From positions 58,438,109 through 58,502,108 of the forward strand of contig NW_027184085.1 in NCBI RefSeq assembly GCF_041296385.1: DNA of 64,000 bases, written 5' to 3'. Source of the stretch: Aphelocoma coerulescens (lineage: Eukaryota > Chordata > Aves > Passeriformes > Corvidae). Below the pieces are notes generated by a model. That model ran no database searches, was not told the origin of the DNA, and saw only the letters and a list, made by a program, of their open reading frames with translations. Shown one piece after another: positions 1 through 9,301 of the stretch (positions are counted from its first letter, which is position 1; every line of letters starts with the position of its first letter). The position numbers and the translations under genes were made by a program.

Positions 1-1184
1 ATCTGAGACAGCCAGAACTGCCTCACCAAAAGCAAATTGTACCTGATCACCCCAGCGGCCTCCTATGATGGAGGAACTACAACAGCTGTCCAGGGAAGGC
101 TGACCAACATCATCTACCTTGGCTTCTATAAGGTCTTTGACATGTTCCCACATGCCACCTTTATCTCCATATTGGAAACAGATGAATTTGAAGGGTGAAA
201 TTTTGGTGGATAAGTAATTGTCTGGATGCACTCAGGCAGGGAGTCACTCTCAATGGTTTTATGTCCAGCTGGAGACTGGTGGCAAGTAGTGTCCCTCACA
301 GCTCATGTATGGGACCTGTGCTCTTGAATATTTTCATCAATGTCACAACCAGCAGGATTGAGTGCAGCCTCAGCAGTTTGCAGATGACACGTAACTGACA
401 AATGCAGCTGACATAACAAATGAACAGGATACCATCCAGAGGGACCTTCCAAGCTCAAGGAGTGGGCCAGAGAGAACCTGGTGAAGTTTGACAAGTTCCA
501 ATGCAAGGAACTATACCTGGGTTGGGCTAATCCCAGACATGAGTACAAATTGAGAGAACTCATTTAGAGCAGGCTTGTGAAGAAGGACTTAAAGTTTGTC
601 ATGGATGAAAAGCTGAACAGGGGCTAACAGTGTGTCACCACAACCCAGAAGTCCAATGACATCCTGGGCTGCATCAACACAGGAGTGAACACCAGCTTGA
701 GGGAGGTGATTCTCCCCCTATACTCTGTCTTCATGAGACTCCACTTAGAGTGTTGTGTCTAGCTCCTGGGATCTCCACAGAAGAAAGACGTGGACCTCTT
801 GGAGTGGGTCCAGAGGAGGGCCATGAAGATGATCCGAGTGGGAGGTGTTATTTGGCCTGGAGAAGACAAGGATCTGCAGAGACAATATGACAGGCTTCCA
901 GTACATAAAGGGGCTTATTAAAAAAGAGAGTCACCTTTTATATGGGCATATAGTGATAGGAAATGAGGGAAGAGTTTTAAACGAGAAAATGAAGAAGGCA
1001 TTCTCTGCTCAGGGGATACAGGTTGTGAGGTACAGGAAGAGGTTGTCCAGAGAAGTTGTGGGTGCCCCATCCCTGAAAGTGTTTAAGACTAGGTTGCCCT
1101 GAGCAACCTAGTGTAGTGAAAGATGTCCCAGTCCATGGCAGTAGGGTTGAAATTTCCAGCCTAAGCCATTCAATGATTCTATAA
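1..1184 (+). mobile_element. CR1 LINE, 3' half, decayed (continues beyond the left edge)
   Basis: This is a degenerate chicken-repeat-1 (CR1) non-LTR retrotransposon in forward orientation. Pieces of the reverse transcriptase remain in different frames: a block reading GPVLLNIFIN near 310-345 and the catalytic-box remnant FADDT at 377-391. The part after the polymerase box follows CR1 order, with a leader like 'gtccagaggagggccatgaagatgatc' split over 807-833 and the 3' UTR-like 'ccatccctgaaagtgtttaag' region near 1067-1087. The end near 1160-1184 (ccattcaatgattctat) resembles the short terminal repeat that closes CR1 elements. Stops and frameshifts are frequent, so it is dead. The 5' part lies outside the window or was never copied, since CR1 copies are usually 5' truncated. 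The small open frames here are fragments of this element. Confidence 0.88.
377..391 (+). other. Remnant of CR1 reverse transcriptase catalytic box (FADDT)
   Basis: These fifteen bases translate as FADDT, the aspartate pair of the LINE reverse transcriptase active site. The upstream GPVLLNIFIN block is read in another frame, so at least one frameshift separates them. The box fixes the orientation and family of the surrounding element. Confidence 0.75.
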
Positions 1185-2392
1185 CATACCTTTTTATCAT
1201 TGGCAATTTTAAAACTAGCGAAATGAATCAACTGAACACTTTTAGAGTTATAATACTTCAGTGATGTGAGGAACTATTAAAGTTTCAAAAACCTGGACAA
1301 GGTTGAAATAGTAAGACCTTTCCATAAGGCTGGCAAGTAGAACATTTCAAGTTTGTTATATTACATGGCATGGAAACCATGCACTGAGACCTCTAGTGGA
1401 AGAGGAATTTCCATATGACATTTGCACTGTGTGAAGTGAATGATCATTTTGATCATATAGCAGATAAATGAAACATTGAATTAACTTATTTGGCCACATA
1501 AAGAAACAGTAGAAACACACAAAGTCATAGGTCTTCACTCCTTCTACATCTTTGCATTTGTTTCCCTAGCAGTCGCATTCAGAGCAATAAAGAATATTAA
1601 CATTTTTGAACTGAGAAGATAAATGACTACTTGCAAAGTATAGACAGAACTGCATTCCAGAAAGCAAAGCTTAATAGATAATCAACATATTCCATGATAA
1701 AATTTCGTATTACAGACGTAGTCAATCTTTCTCAGGCCAAGAAAAGAAAACATCAGTGTGAACAGAGACACAGAGAAAATACCAAGCTACAGCATCTCTT
1801 ACACGATTCTTCACTTCCTCTCACCTTCCCCACAATAGTCTCTGAGTCACAAGAACATATCACAAGCCCAACACTCACCACTCTTGGCTTTAGCTCAATT
1901 CAGAAGACACAATTTTAAAAAAAAATTTAAGAAGGCAGAAGCATAAACATAAATTGTACATCACTCTCTTGGCCATTCCTGTCAGAGAAGAAACTCCCTG
2001 AGTGAGAAATCAGAAGCTATTTGCCTAGGAAAATTAAAAATCACCACATGAGAAGGACAGTCCATAAATTTTTGCTTCAACCACCTGAAGAACTGTGACT
2101 TATCTGTGTAACAGGAAAGCTGAAAACACTTGTTTCATGTACTGAGTCAAAACTATTTTAAGAGACCAGTGTTCTGCTAAATATCTACAATTTGAACAGG
2201 TTTTTTTTATCATCAGATCTCATAGATTTCAGCCTTACTCCTCTGCATTTTAAGGTCTAAATTGTCTTGTGCGCATTCATCTATCAGCAAGAAGTGACAT
2301 ACCATGTTTGCTCCCTTTTGTATAATGATAATTTGTGTTATTAGGGACAAGGAGGAAGTAAGAAGGGGTATAAACAAAACCTCTATCTGTGG
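1185..2392. other. Unique AT-rich non-coding stretch
   Basis: No repeat family, RNA gene or coding exon is recognised. Open frames are under 80 codons, have no family resemblance, and look random. The last 50 bases (from about 2343) become purine-rich on the plus strand as they approach the GGAGA array. Confidence 0.6.
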
Positions 2393-2780
2393 GGAGAGGA
2401 GAGGAGAGGAGAGGAGAGGAGAGGAGAGGAGAGGAGAGGAGAGGAGAGGAGAGGAGAGGAGAGGAGAGGAGAGGAGAGGAGAGGAGAGGAGAGGAGAGGA
2501 GAGGAGAGGAGAGGAGAGGAGAGGAGAGGAGAGGAGAGGAGAGGAGAGGAGAGGAGAGGAGAGGAGAGGAGAGGAGAGGAGAGGAGAGGAGAGGAGAGGA
2601 GAGGAGAGGAGAGGAGAGGAGAGGAGAGGAGAGGAGAGGAGAGGAGAGGAGAGGAGAGGAGAGGAGAGGAGAGGAGAGGAGAGGAGAGGAGAGGAGAGGA
2701 GAGGAGAGGAGAGGAGAGGAGAGGAGAGGAGAGGAGAGGAGAGGAGAGGAGAGGAGAGGAGAGGAGAGGAGAGGAGAGGA
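2393..2780 (+). repeat. Perfect (GGAGA)n pentanucleotide microsatellite, about 78 copies
   Basis: About 388 bp of GGAGA (TCTCC on the other strand) run without a visible substitution or indel. Every 60-base line from 2401 to 2760 is identical, and the left edge has one variant unit (gggga) at 2391-2395. The plus strand is entirely purine. Because the unit is five bases long, every frame stays open, which creates long artificial frames (Gly-Glu-Glu-Arg-Arg on plus, Leu-Leu-Ser-Ser-Pro on minus). These are not genes. A homopurine tract with mirror symmetry of this length can in principle form triplex (H-) DNA; that is inference. The true copy number may differ from this assembly. Confidence 0.98.
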
Positions 2781-2862
2781 AAATAAAAGATACAGAGAAA
2801 GAAAAAAGAATGCAAAGGAAAAAGGAGGGCAAAAAAAAGAAGAAAAAAAAGACTGCAAAGTA
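2781..2862 (+). repeat. A-rich, almost all-purine tract next to the GGAGA array
   Basis: This is an A/G-dominated tract (runs such as agaaagaaaaaagaatg and caaaaaaaagaagaaaaaaaag) with only a few pyrimidines. It extends the strand asymmetry of the array by about 80 bp and may be a decayed older part of the same simple repeat. Confidence 0.7.
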
Positions 2863-3858
2863 CTGACAAATCTCTGTAATATAATGAAGCAGGGAAAACA
2901 TAAAAATAAATATTTGGCTCCCACTTTCATCAATATTTCCCTTAATGTTCCTTTTCTTAGTATAAGCTAAATTTACATCAAGTACTCACATTGTATTTTT
3001 AATTTCACCAGGAGTATTAACAAGGTAGATTTTTGTTTTCTTATTAAAGAAAATAATTTGCTATGCTGACATACTGTTGGGATCACTTACTATTAAAAGG
3101 AACTTACAAAGTAAATATCACCTACAATAAATGTGATGGGAGAAGATGACAAACAGGTGGGCAGGAGGGAAAGAATTTCTGATATTAACAAAAGAGTTGA
3201 GCATGTGATTACATAAAAATTCTTGTTTATTGAGAAAAATGCTATGTTTCTAGATTATAGTTGCAGTTCCTCACCATCTAAACCTAATTTTATGTTGTTT
3301 TTTACCTTGTTAATTTTAGAGACTAAGGCTAAAATATTGAAGCTAGTAATAAGATATTAAACTTTGCCAAGATATGACCTAAGTCAGTGATTGGTTTGCA
3401 CTGCTCTATTGCTTCACATTTATAACTTCAGCATGAAATACTACCTTTTAACGGAAGGAAACGTTTGTAAGCTATATTTGTAAGAAGGATAATGCTGTCA
3501 GAATAAAAATTTTGTCCAGCTGTCCATAAGAACAAATAGTCTGTATACTAAGAAAAAATGGACAAGCCAAGAAGTTTAAAGAGCTATGCTTACTTTATTG
3601 CAACCATTTTTCTGTAGCTTTCACAGTTTTTGTTGACTTAAAATTTTTTTTCCTCTTGCAAAGACATCTAAAACTATAATTAAAAGCATATTCTATTTCT
3701 GCTCATTTTGGAAACAGATCACTAATTTAAGAGAGCATTGACTTTTTATTATATTCCTGAAGACTCACTAGAAAAAAATTCATTGTATGTCTTTCCCCTT
3801 AGTGTAAATCCTAATTGTCACTTAACATGAGTAATCTTTTACCAGATTACATTTGCAT
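2863..3858. other. Unique AT-rich non-coding stretch
   Basis: Nothing recognisable is present: short random open frames only, no repeat family seen, and no clustered CpG. Confidence 0.55.
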
Positions 3859-4289
3859 TGTAATGGGTTTTCCTTTTTTTTTTTTGGAGAGCCTTCTTAG
3901 GGGTGGCTTCTGTGACAAGCTGCCAGAAGTTTCCCCTATGTCTAATAGACCCAATGCCAGGTGGCTCATAGATGGACCTTCTGTTGGTAGGGCTGACCCC
4001 ATCAGTGACAATGGAAATGCCTCTGGGATAACAGATTTAAGAAGGGGAAAAAGATATTGTGCAGGAGCAATTGCAGACAGAGACAACTGGAATAAAAATA
4101 CGTTAGAGAAACACTCCTGAAAGGTCAGTGAATAAGGAGGTGGAGGAGATGTTCCAGGTGCTGGAGCAGAGATTTCCTGCAGTCCATGGGCATGCGTGGG
4201 AAAGCAGAGATCCACCTGCAGCCTGTGTAGGAGACCCAAATTGGAGCAGGTGCACATAGCCTGAAGGAGGCTGTGCAGCCTTGGGAAGC

Positions 4290-4523
4290 CCATGCGGGAA
4301 GGACCTCTGAGCAGGACTGAGGACCTGTGGAAAGAGGAACCCATGTGGGAGCAGGTTTGCTGGCAGGACTTGTCAGCCTATGGGGGACCCATGCTGGAAC
4401 TGCCTGTTCCTGAAGGACTACACCACAGGGGAGGGACCCATGGGAGACCAGTTTGTGAAGGACTGTATCCTGTGGGAAGGACCGACACTGAAGAAGTCAT
4501 GGAGGACTGTCTCCTGTGGGAGG
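4290..4523 (+). repeat. Degenerate ~45-bp tandem modules inside the LTR
   Basis: The motif pattern 'cccatg.tgg...gag/aac..., gaaggact, ctgtgggag/agg' recurs about every 40-48 bases (for example around 4342, 4389 and 4437), with many substitutions. It appears to be an internal feature of this LTR family rather than an independent satellite. It is broken at 4523 by the nested insertion and picks up again at about 4893 with 'ggagggacccc'. Confidence 0.6.
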
Positions 4524-4890
4524 TGGCCAATTGACAAGAGACAGAGAGAGCTCTTGGTAAGACAGTCTCTGGTGCCAAAGACTTATCAGTTATGGTGAGG
4601 GAAAGAAGCATCTCCCAGGATGCCTTGTTTGGTTACGGTAATATACCCCAGCTATGCTTCCGTGGTTGGCTCCTGGTGTTAGCCACACCCCTGTACTTAA
4701 GCCTGAGCTGTCACATGCTTGGGGTCACTTGCCTCTGGAGACCTTCACAATTTGTAGCAATAAACTGCTTTCTGTGGAACTCTACAAAAGGACCCTTCTC
4801 AACTCCTTGCCAGTGGCTTAATATTACTGAAGCCATCCTGCATCTGCGTGCTCATGCACGTGAGCCACAGATCCAAAAGGGACTCAGTCA
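4524..4890 (+). mobile_element. Short LTR nested inside the larger LTR
   Basis: About 367 bp interrupt the larger LTR: the module 'gtgggagg' stops at 4523 and 'ggagggacccc' resumes at 4893. The insert begins TG (tggccaattg) and reaches CA at 4890 (gactcagtca). It has an LTR-like layout, with a polyadenylation signal AATAAA at 4759-4764 followed by a C/T-rich downstream part, and no coding capacity. Target duplication is ambiguous. If the end is 4890, the flanks tgggagg and taggagg agree at six of seven bases. If the end is 4892, there is a perfect 5-bp ggagg (4519-4523 and 4893-4897) but a TA terminus. The family is not identified. Confidence 0.52.
4759..4764 (+). promoter_or_regulatory. AATAAA polyadenylation signal of the nested LTR
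   Basis: This is a canonical hexamer in the expected place for an LTR R region, followed by a pyrimidine-richer stretch. It supports plus-strand orientation for the nested element. Confidence 0.5.
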
Positions 4891-5330
4891 TAGGAGGGAC
4901 CCCACAATGGAGCAGAGGAAGAGTGTGATCAGTCCTCCTCCTGAGGAGGAAGGAGTGTCAGAGACAACACGTGATGAACTGACCACAACTGCCATTCTCT
5001 GCCCTCCTACACTGCTGGATGGAAGGGGGAAGAGAAAATCAGAGTGAAGCTGAGGTCATGAACAAGTGAGACATGGGAGAAACACACTTCAAATTTTTGG
5101 TTTTATTTCTTACCCTTGATTTGATTGGTAACAAAATTAATTAATTATAATTTTTTGCATGTCTAGTCTATTTTGCCCATGATGCTAATTACTGAATGAT
5201 CTGTCCCTGTCCTTATCTCAACCTATGAGACTTTCATTGTCCTTTCTCTTCTCTTTCTCTTTCTATTTGAGTAGAGTGATAGCATAGCTTTAGTGGACAC
5301 CTGTCAGGCAACCAGGGTCAACCCAACCCA

Positions 5331-6257
5331 ACTTCGTTAGAGATCTCTACCAAATCTACTAGGTTCAAGTGTTGTGTTTTGAGGATTAATATACTATTTT
5401 GTTTATCTCTGTCATCTTAAAAACATCTGAAGTGACCTCTGCTTCTTCTTTGACTGATTTTGAGCACTCTTAATATGTGACAAGTTTTGTTTCCTAAACA
5501 GTATTACAGTCATCAAAAACGTGACTCCCTCTTCCAGAGACGAGTTTAGTGAGAATTACACTTCACATTGTAGCAGCACTAATTGATCCTTTACCATCCA
5601 GAGCAGAAGAAAGCCTTCTGAGGACAGCCAAAAGGAGCAGTATCATTTGGACCTACTCTATTCTCTGTTTTGAAGGAGCCAGGCAAACCTCAAATGGGTA
5701 GGAGGCATTTCTAATTTCAGTGTAGAACAGTGTCCTAAAATGTTATCTCTAACCTCTGAGATCTAACCTCTAAGATCAAAAGCTTTTATTCTTTTCAGTT
5801 GGCGTTCATCCTGCCCAATATAATTAACATGTTTAATACTTTCAGACTCTCAAAAATGTAAAATATCAAGGCTTTACCAGAAATACTACTTAGCAGCAGC
5901 AGCAAGAGCAGTAAATTTCAATTTACCTTCAAAGTCAATTACATCAGGCCCATAAGTCTTCCTTACTTTTTACTGCAAGTCTACTGGAGAATTCACTTCA
6001 TGTAAAGATTCATTTTAAAATTCCCAAATGGCTAGTATCACAGAAGCTTAAAAATTAAGAGACTGCCAATAGGTTTTCCAGGATTCAAACAACAGCCTGA
6101 GCTGGTGTAAATGCATCACAAAATCTGCATAACCTATTATGCGGTGCAGCTTCAAAATGTAGAATGAGGCATACAGAAATATGCAGAATTGAGATAATTT
6201 GGGGCAGTGATACGTTTCAGGAGGTTGCTAGAAGTGTGATATGAACTCTTAAAATTG
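5331..6257. other. Unique AT-rich non-coding stretch
   Basis: No recognised repeat or exon. There is a short (CAG)n-like run near 5894-5908 and no primer-binding-site-like or gag-like sequence directly after the LTR. This supports the view that the LTR at 3859-5330 is solitary. Confidence 0.5.
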
Positions 6258-6824
6258 CTTTTCTTTAAGAAATATTAAAAAGGAAAATATAGGTGGATTT
6301 GAACCTGCCATTCACCCTTGTCTTGTCACTACATATCCTTTTAAAAAGTTTCTATCTTTCTTGTAGGCTTCCTTCAGGTACTAGAAGGCCTCACTTAGGT
6401 CACACTGAAACCTTCTCTTTTCCAGGCTGAACAATCCCATTCCTATCAGCCTTTCCTCAAAGCAGAGGTTCTCCATCCCTCTAATCATCTTTGTGTCCCT
6501 CCTCTGTACTCTCTCCAATAGTTCCGTGTCCTGCCAGTGTTGGGATCCCAGGCCTGGATGCAGTGTTCCAGCTGGAGTCTCACCAGAGCAGAGCAGAGGG
6601 GCAGAATCCCTTCCTTCCTCTGCTGCCCACGCTGCTTTGGATGCAGCCCAGGACATGTTTGGCTTTCTGGGCTGTGAGTGCACATGGCTGGGTCGTGTCC
6701 AGCCTCTCATCCACCAGCACCCCCAAGTCCTTGTCAACAGAGCTGCTCTTGATTTCTTCATCCCCCACCTGGATTGATACTGGGGTTGTCCCAACCCAGG
6801 TGCAGCACCTTGCACATGGCCTTG
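6258..6824 (-). mobile_element. CR1 LINE, minus strand, 3' part (left segment of the split copy)
   Basis: Read on the minus strand, this segment encodes the C-terminal part of the CR1 reverse transcriptase protein. Recognisable blocks are [12 protein letters not shown], then [13 protein letters not shown], then [16 protein letters not shown] and [13 protein letters not shown], spread over more than one frame. The 3' UTR decays toward about 6258. It is the same copy as 8383-8880: the sequence runs straight from 6824 into 8383 once the LTR at 6825-8377 and one copy of its 5-bp duplication are removed. The element is inactive through frameshifts and stops. Confidence 0.88.
6820..6824. repeat. 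Target-site duplication, left copy (CCTTG)
   Basis: CCTTG directly precedes the LTR terminus at 6825 and recurs directly after its other terminus at 8378-8382. A 5-bp duplication fits ERVL-type (class III) integration, though it does not prove the class. Confidence 0.9.
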
Positions 6825-6933
6825 TGTAGTGGTTTAGTTCAAAATATCCATTACTTACTGATTTACTTATTTTCCTTCTGTGAGATAAGAATTAGGAAAA
6901 AGCAAAGCAGGCACAAAACTTAATATAAAGAAG

Positions 6934-6939
6934 TTTATT
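6934..6939 (-). promoter_or_regulatory. AATAAA polyadenylation signal of LTR A
   Basis: Plus-strand tttatt is AATAAA on the minus strand. The same hexamer occurs at the same relative place in LTR B (16321-16326). This gives the orientation of the family. Confidence 0.65.
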
Positions 6940-7789
6940 AACAGACCTAAAAGAAAGAAAAAAAGTCAGACTAAACCTTCAGAACACTTCCCCCACCTTT
7001 CTCCCTTCTCCCACTGACAACGTAAAAAGACAACCCTTGAGATGTTGAGTCAGTTTACCACCTCTATAATAATCTCTTTTTTCAGTTCACAGGGAGAGGA
7101 GTCTCTCTTGCTCATGCTATGGAGACATCTCCACAAGAAACAGTTCTCTCATGGCTTCAATGTCACAATGAGACAGCCGCCCGGGATGGTTCTCTGCTTG
7201 CATGTGAGAGTCCCTTCCCCTGACTTACAGCTTTCCCCACAACTGCTTTTGAGGGTCCAATCTTTAGCTAATGGGGTACCATTTTAAGCATGAGCTGTTC
7301 AAAAACAAAGGTTCTCTTCACTTATCTCTGGGAGCATCTTCATCTCTAGGAACAGAGGTCTTCTCCTTCCCGGGGAGCAAGGGTCTTCATCACTTTCATC
7401 TCTCTCTGTACAAGCTTCTCGTCAAATCACAGCTACTTCAACATTTGCTTGTTTCAACACAGATACTTTTGCTCACAATTGCAGTTTGAACGCTCCAGCC
7501 CCCATGCTTTCATGAAATTACAACGGGTACTCTGATGTATCACAGTCCATCACCACAGCTTTACAACAGCATTTCAGCTTCTAGGTTTGAAGCATCTCCT
7601 CCTTCTCCTCCCTCAGGGTTTCAGCTCTTCCTTGTTCACTGACTTTGGTGTCTTTATGGTGTTTTCTTCACGTGCCTTCTCCTTTCCGCTGAGTCGGGAG
7701 AGGATTGATGTCTGCAGGCTTCATCTGTTCTGGAGGAAGCTGACAGCACTACAAGGGCTAACCTCACCCGGGCCCCACAGCCGGCATTC

Positions 7790-8130
7790 GCTTATCGCTG
7801 TTTCTGACGTGATCGCTGCCGGGCAGCCGCCTCAGAGGAGTTCCGGCCGCACGGGGTGAGGGCCGGCCCGGCCGAGCCGCGCTGCCGGCCCGCCCGCCCG
7901 GAGCGGGGCTGCCGGCCCGCCCGCCCGGAGCGGGGCTGCGGGGCCGCCCGCCCGGAGCGGGGCCGCGGCTGGAACAGGGCTCCGAGGCTCCGGGCTCGCT
8001 GTGTCCCGGCCGGCCCGGCCCGCACGGAGGGGCTGCGCCGGGTGTCCAGCGAGCAGAAGCGGCTGAGAGATCTCGGCCAAGCTGCGCCACAGCCGACCCG
8101 GCCCCGCCCCGCTGGGCCCCGCTGCGGGCC
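7790..8130 (-). promoter_or_regulatory. CpG-rich promoter-like block of LTR A
   Basis: This is a GC- and CpG-dense block of about 340 bp in an otherwise AT-rich region. It contains many GGGCGG-type (Sp1-like) cores. Its location upstream of the polyadenylation signal on the minus strand matches a U3 promoter. No TATA box is evident. The equivalent block in LTR B (17100-17285) is still GC-rich but has fewer CpG. Promoter function is inferred. Confidence 0.5.
7882..7962. repeat. Three tandem 27-bp GC-rich units
   Basis: There are three head-to-tail 27-bp units: 7882-7908, 7909-7935 and 7936-7962. The first two are identical and the third differs at a few positions near its start. All share gcccgcccggagcgggg. 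Each carries a GGGCGG core on the minus strand, so the array multiplies Sp1-like sites. LTR B lacks it. Confidence 0.9.
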
Positions 8131-8377
8131 CCAAGTCACCTGTTCCAAAGCCAGAAGCAAGAGAGGTTTCCCGGTTTTGTTTGTTCTTAAATGTGGATCA
8201 CAGGAGCGTGTCAAGCTTCTTAAGTGGCTTTAAAAAGTTGCCAATATTCAGACTAGCCAGCTGATTCGTTGTATTGGGTCTGGAGGAAGCTGCAAAGCAC
8301 CTCTTTGCAAAAGAATCACTTCTGTGGCTGATGGAGCCCTCCTTAACTAAAAACCCAAACTATGCTAAACCATGACA

Positions 8378-8382
8378 CCTTG
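8378..8382. repeat. Target-site duplication, right copy (CCTTG)
   Basis: This is a perfect repeat of 6820-6824 at the other end of LTR A. CR1 sequence continues immediately after it. Confidence 0.9.
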
Positions 8383-8880
8383 TTAAGGCGCATGAAGTTC
8401 CCATGGACTGAATTCTGGTGCTTTTCCATATCCCTCTGGATGGCATCCTGTCTTCAGGAGTGTCACTGCGCTGCTCAGCTTGGTGTCATCTGCAAATGTG
8501 CTGAGAGTGTTTTCTATGTGATTAATACAGATATTAAATAACATTGTTCCCCATACAGACCGTGGAGAGCACCACTTGTCACTGACATCCGTCGGTACTC
8601 TGAGCCACTGACCACTACCCTTGAGATGCAACCATCCTACCAGTTCCTTACCCATCTAACAATCCACCCTCCAAATTCATCTCTCCAATTCAGAGAGAAG
8701 AATGTTGTGGGGTGTCTGTCAAAACCTTTACAAAAATCTACATAAATTATTTCTGTAGCTCTTCCCTTTCCCATGGATGGAATCACTTCATTGTAGGCAG
8801 CCACCAGGTGGGTCAAGCAGAGCTTGCCCTTGGTGAAGCCATGATATAAGTATATCCATGCCGTATGTAACAACAGCAAG
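8383..8880 (-). mobile_element. CR1 LINE, minus strand, reverse transcriptase part (right segment of the split copy)
   Basis: The minus strand encodes CR1 reverse transcriptase blocks in order: HGFTKGKLCLTHLVAAYNEV near 8785-8850, IIYVDFCKGFD, then WGTMLFNICINHIENTLS and FADDTKL near 8478-8500. The frames are partly intact but broken between blocks. It joins the 6258-6824 segment across LTR A. The 5' end is truncated near 8880, where it abuts a CR1 in the opposite orientation. Confidence 0.9.
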
Positions 8881-9084
8881 TGTAATATGAGTCAGCAGTG
8901 TGGCAGCCAGGAGGCCCAGCAGTGTCCTGGGTTGCTTCACACACAGCACAGCTGGCAGGTCAAGGGAGGTGGTTGCCACACACTGCCCTGGCCCCACCTT
9001 GAGTACTGTGAGCAGGTTTGAGTGCCTCAATATTTGAGGACATTGGACGAGTGGGGGAAGCTCATGGAGAGGGAGAATGGTATC
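8881..9084 (+). mobile_element. CR1 LINE, plus strand, left segment of a second split copy
   Basis: This is CR1 coding sequence from just after the polymerase box, now in plus orientation. It has 'atgagtcagcagtgtgg', 'atcctgggttgc'-like (here gtcctgggttgc) and 'ccaccttgagtactgtgagcag' near 8994-9015, ending in 'gcctcaatatttgaggacatt' near 9024-9044. Similarity fades at about 9084. The matching downstream part resumes at 9921. Both belong to one copy interrupted by an ERV remnant. Confidence 0.78.
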
Positions 9085-9301
9085 TATCTGTTAAAAGACA
9101 GGGAGTAGTAGTTAAGGAGAGTGAGAAAATCTGTATGTTGTCTATGAAAACAGTTTAGAGTATATGGTATAAGTTGTAAGTGTTGGGAAGATATCTCAGT
9201 AATAAGGATTAAATACAGTGGGATGGTTGGAAGATATGTAAATGTATTGAATTAGGTGGGACAGAGCATGACACAAATGATATGGAATAAGAAATAGAAA
9301 C
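9085..9301 (+). other. Unassigned 217 bp between CR1 and LTR, possibly ERV internal remnant
   Basis: The sequence is A/G-rich on the plus strand, has no open frame, and has no recognised similarity. It lies inside the CR1 interruption, directly before the LTR start at 9302. Its last bases (ggaataagaaatagaaa) are purine-rich, as a retroviral polypurine tract before a 3' LTR would be. I therefore suspect the 3' end of an ERV internal region, but this is inference from position and composition. Confidence 0.3.

Larger units (their letters stand above)
3859..5330 (+). mobile_element. Long avian ERV LTR (ERVL-like), interrupted by a nested LTR
   Basis: This matches, from memory, a long avian LTR family. 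Near the left end it has 'gacaagctgccagaagtttcccc' split across 3915-3937, then a run of degenerate repeated modules (4290-4523), then a 3' portion beginning 'ctgaggaggaaggag' at 4941-4955. That portion passes through a 'ttgattggtaac' block and ends with 'ccagggtcaaccca' near 5312-5330. The proposed start is TG at 3859 and the end is CA near 5330. No clean target duplication is visible, so the ends carry a few bases of uncertainty. No gag, pol or env coding sequence adjoins it, so it is probably a solo LTR. The 3' ~390 bp are closely shared with the LTR at 9302-9920. Open frames inside it are not genes. Confidence 0.72.
6825..8377 (-). mobile_element. Solo ERV LTR A (1553 bp), inserted into a CR1
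   Basis: The element begins tgtagtggttt and ends ctaaaccatgaca (TG...CA), with perfect CCTTG duplications on both sides. The polyadenylation hexamer reads AATAAA on the minus strand (6934-6939), close to the low-coordinate end. The CpG-rich promoter-like block lies at 7790-8130, toward the high-coordinate end. Transcription would therefore run on the minus strand. There is no internal retroviral sequence, so it is a solo LTR left by recombination between two LTRs. It is homologous along most of its length to the LTR at 16219-17478. Open frames in the GC-rich block, rich in Pro, Arg, Ala and Gly, are compositional artefacts. Confidence 0.9.

Noticed and set aside
2213..2970. Several long open frames on both strands, up to 218 codons
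   Set aside because: All are translations of the GGAGA/TCTCC array. A five-base unit without stops keeps every frame open.
3815..5047. Frames of 101-165 codons on both strands
   Set aside because: They fall inside the LTR at 3859-5330 and its nested insert, follow the degenerate tandem modules, and have no protein family resemblance.
7764..8233. Overlapping 90-140-codon frames rich in Pro, Arg, Ala and Gly
   Set aside because: They lie in the CpG-rich promoter-like block of solo LTR A. The 27-bp tandem units create repeated peptides, and base composition explains the openness.
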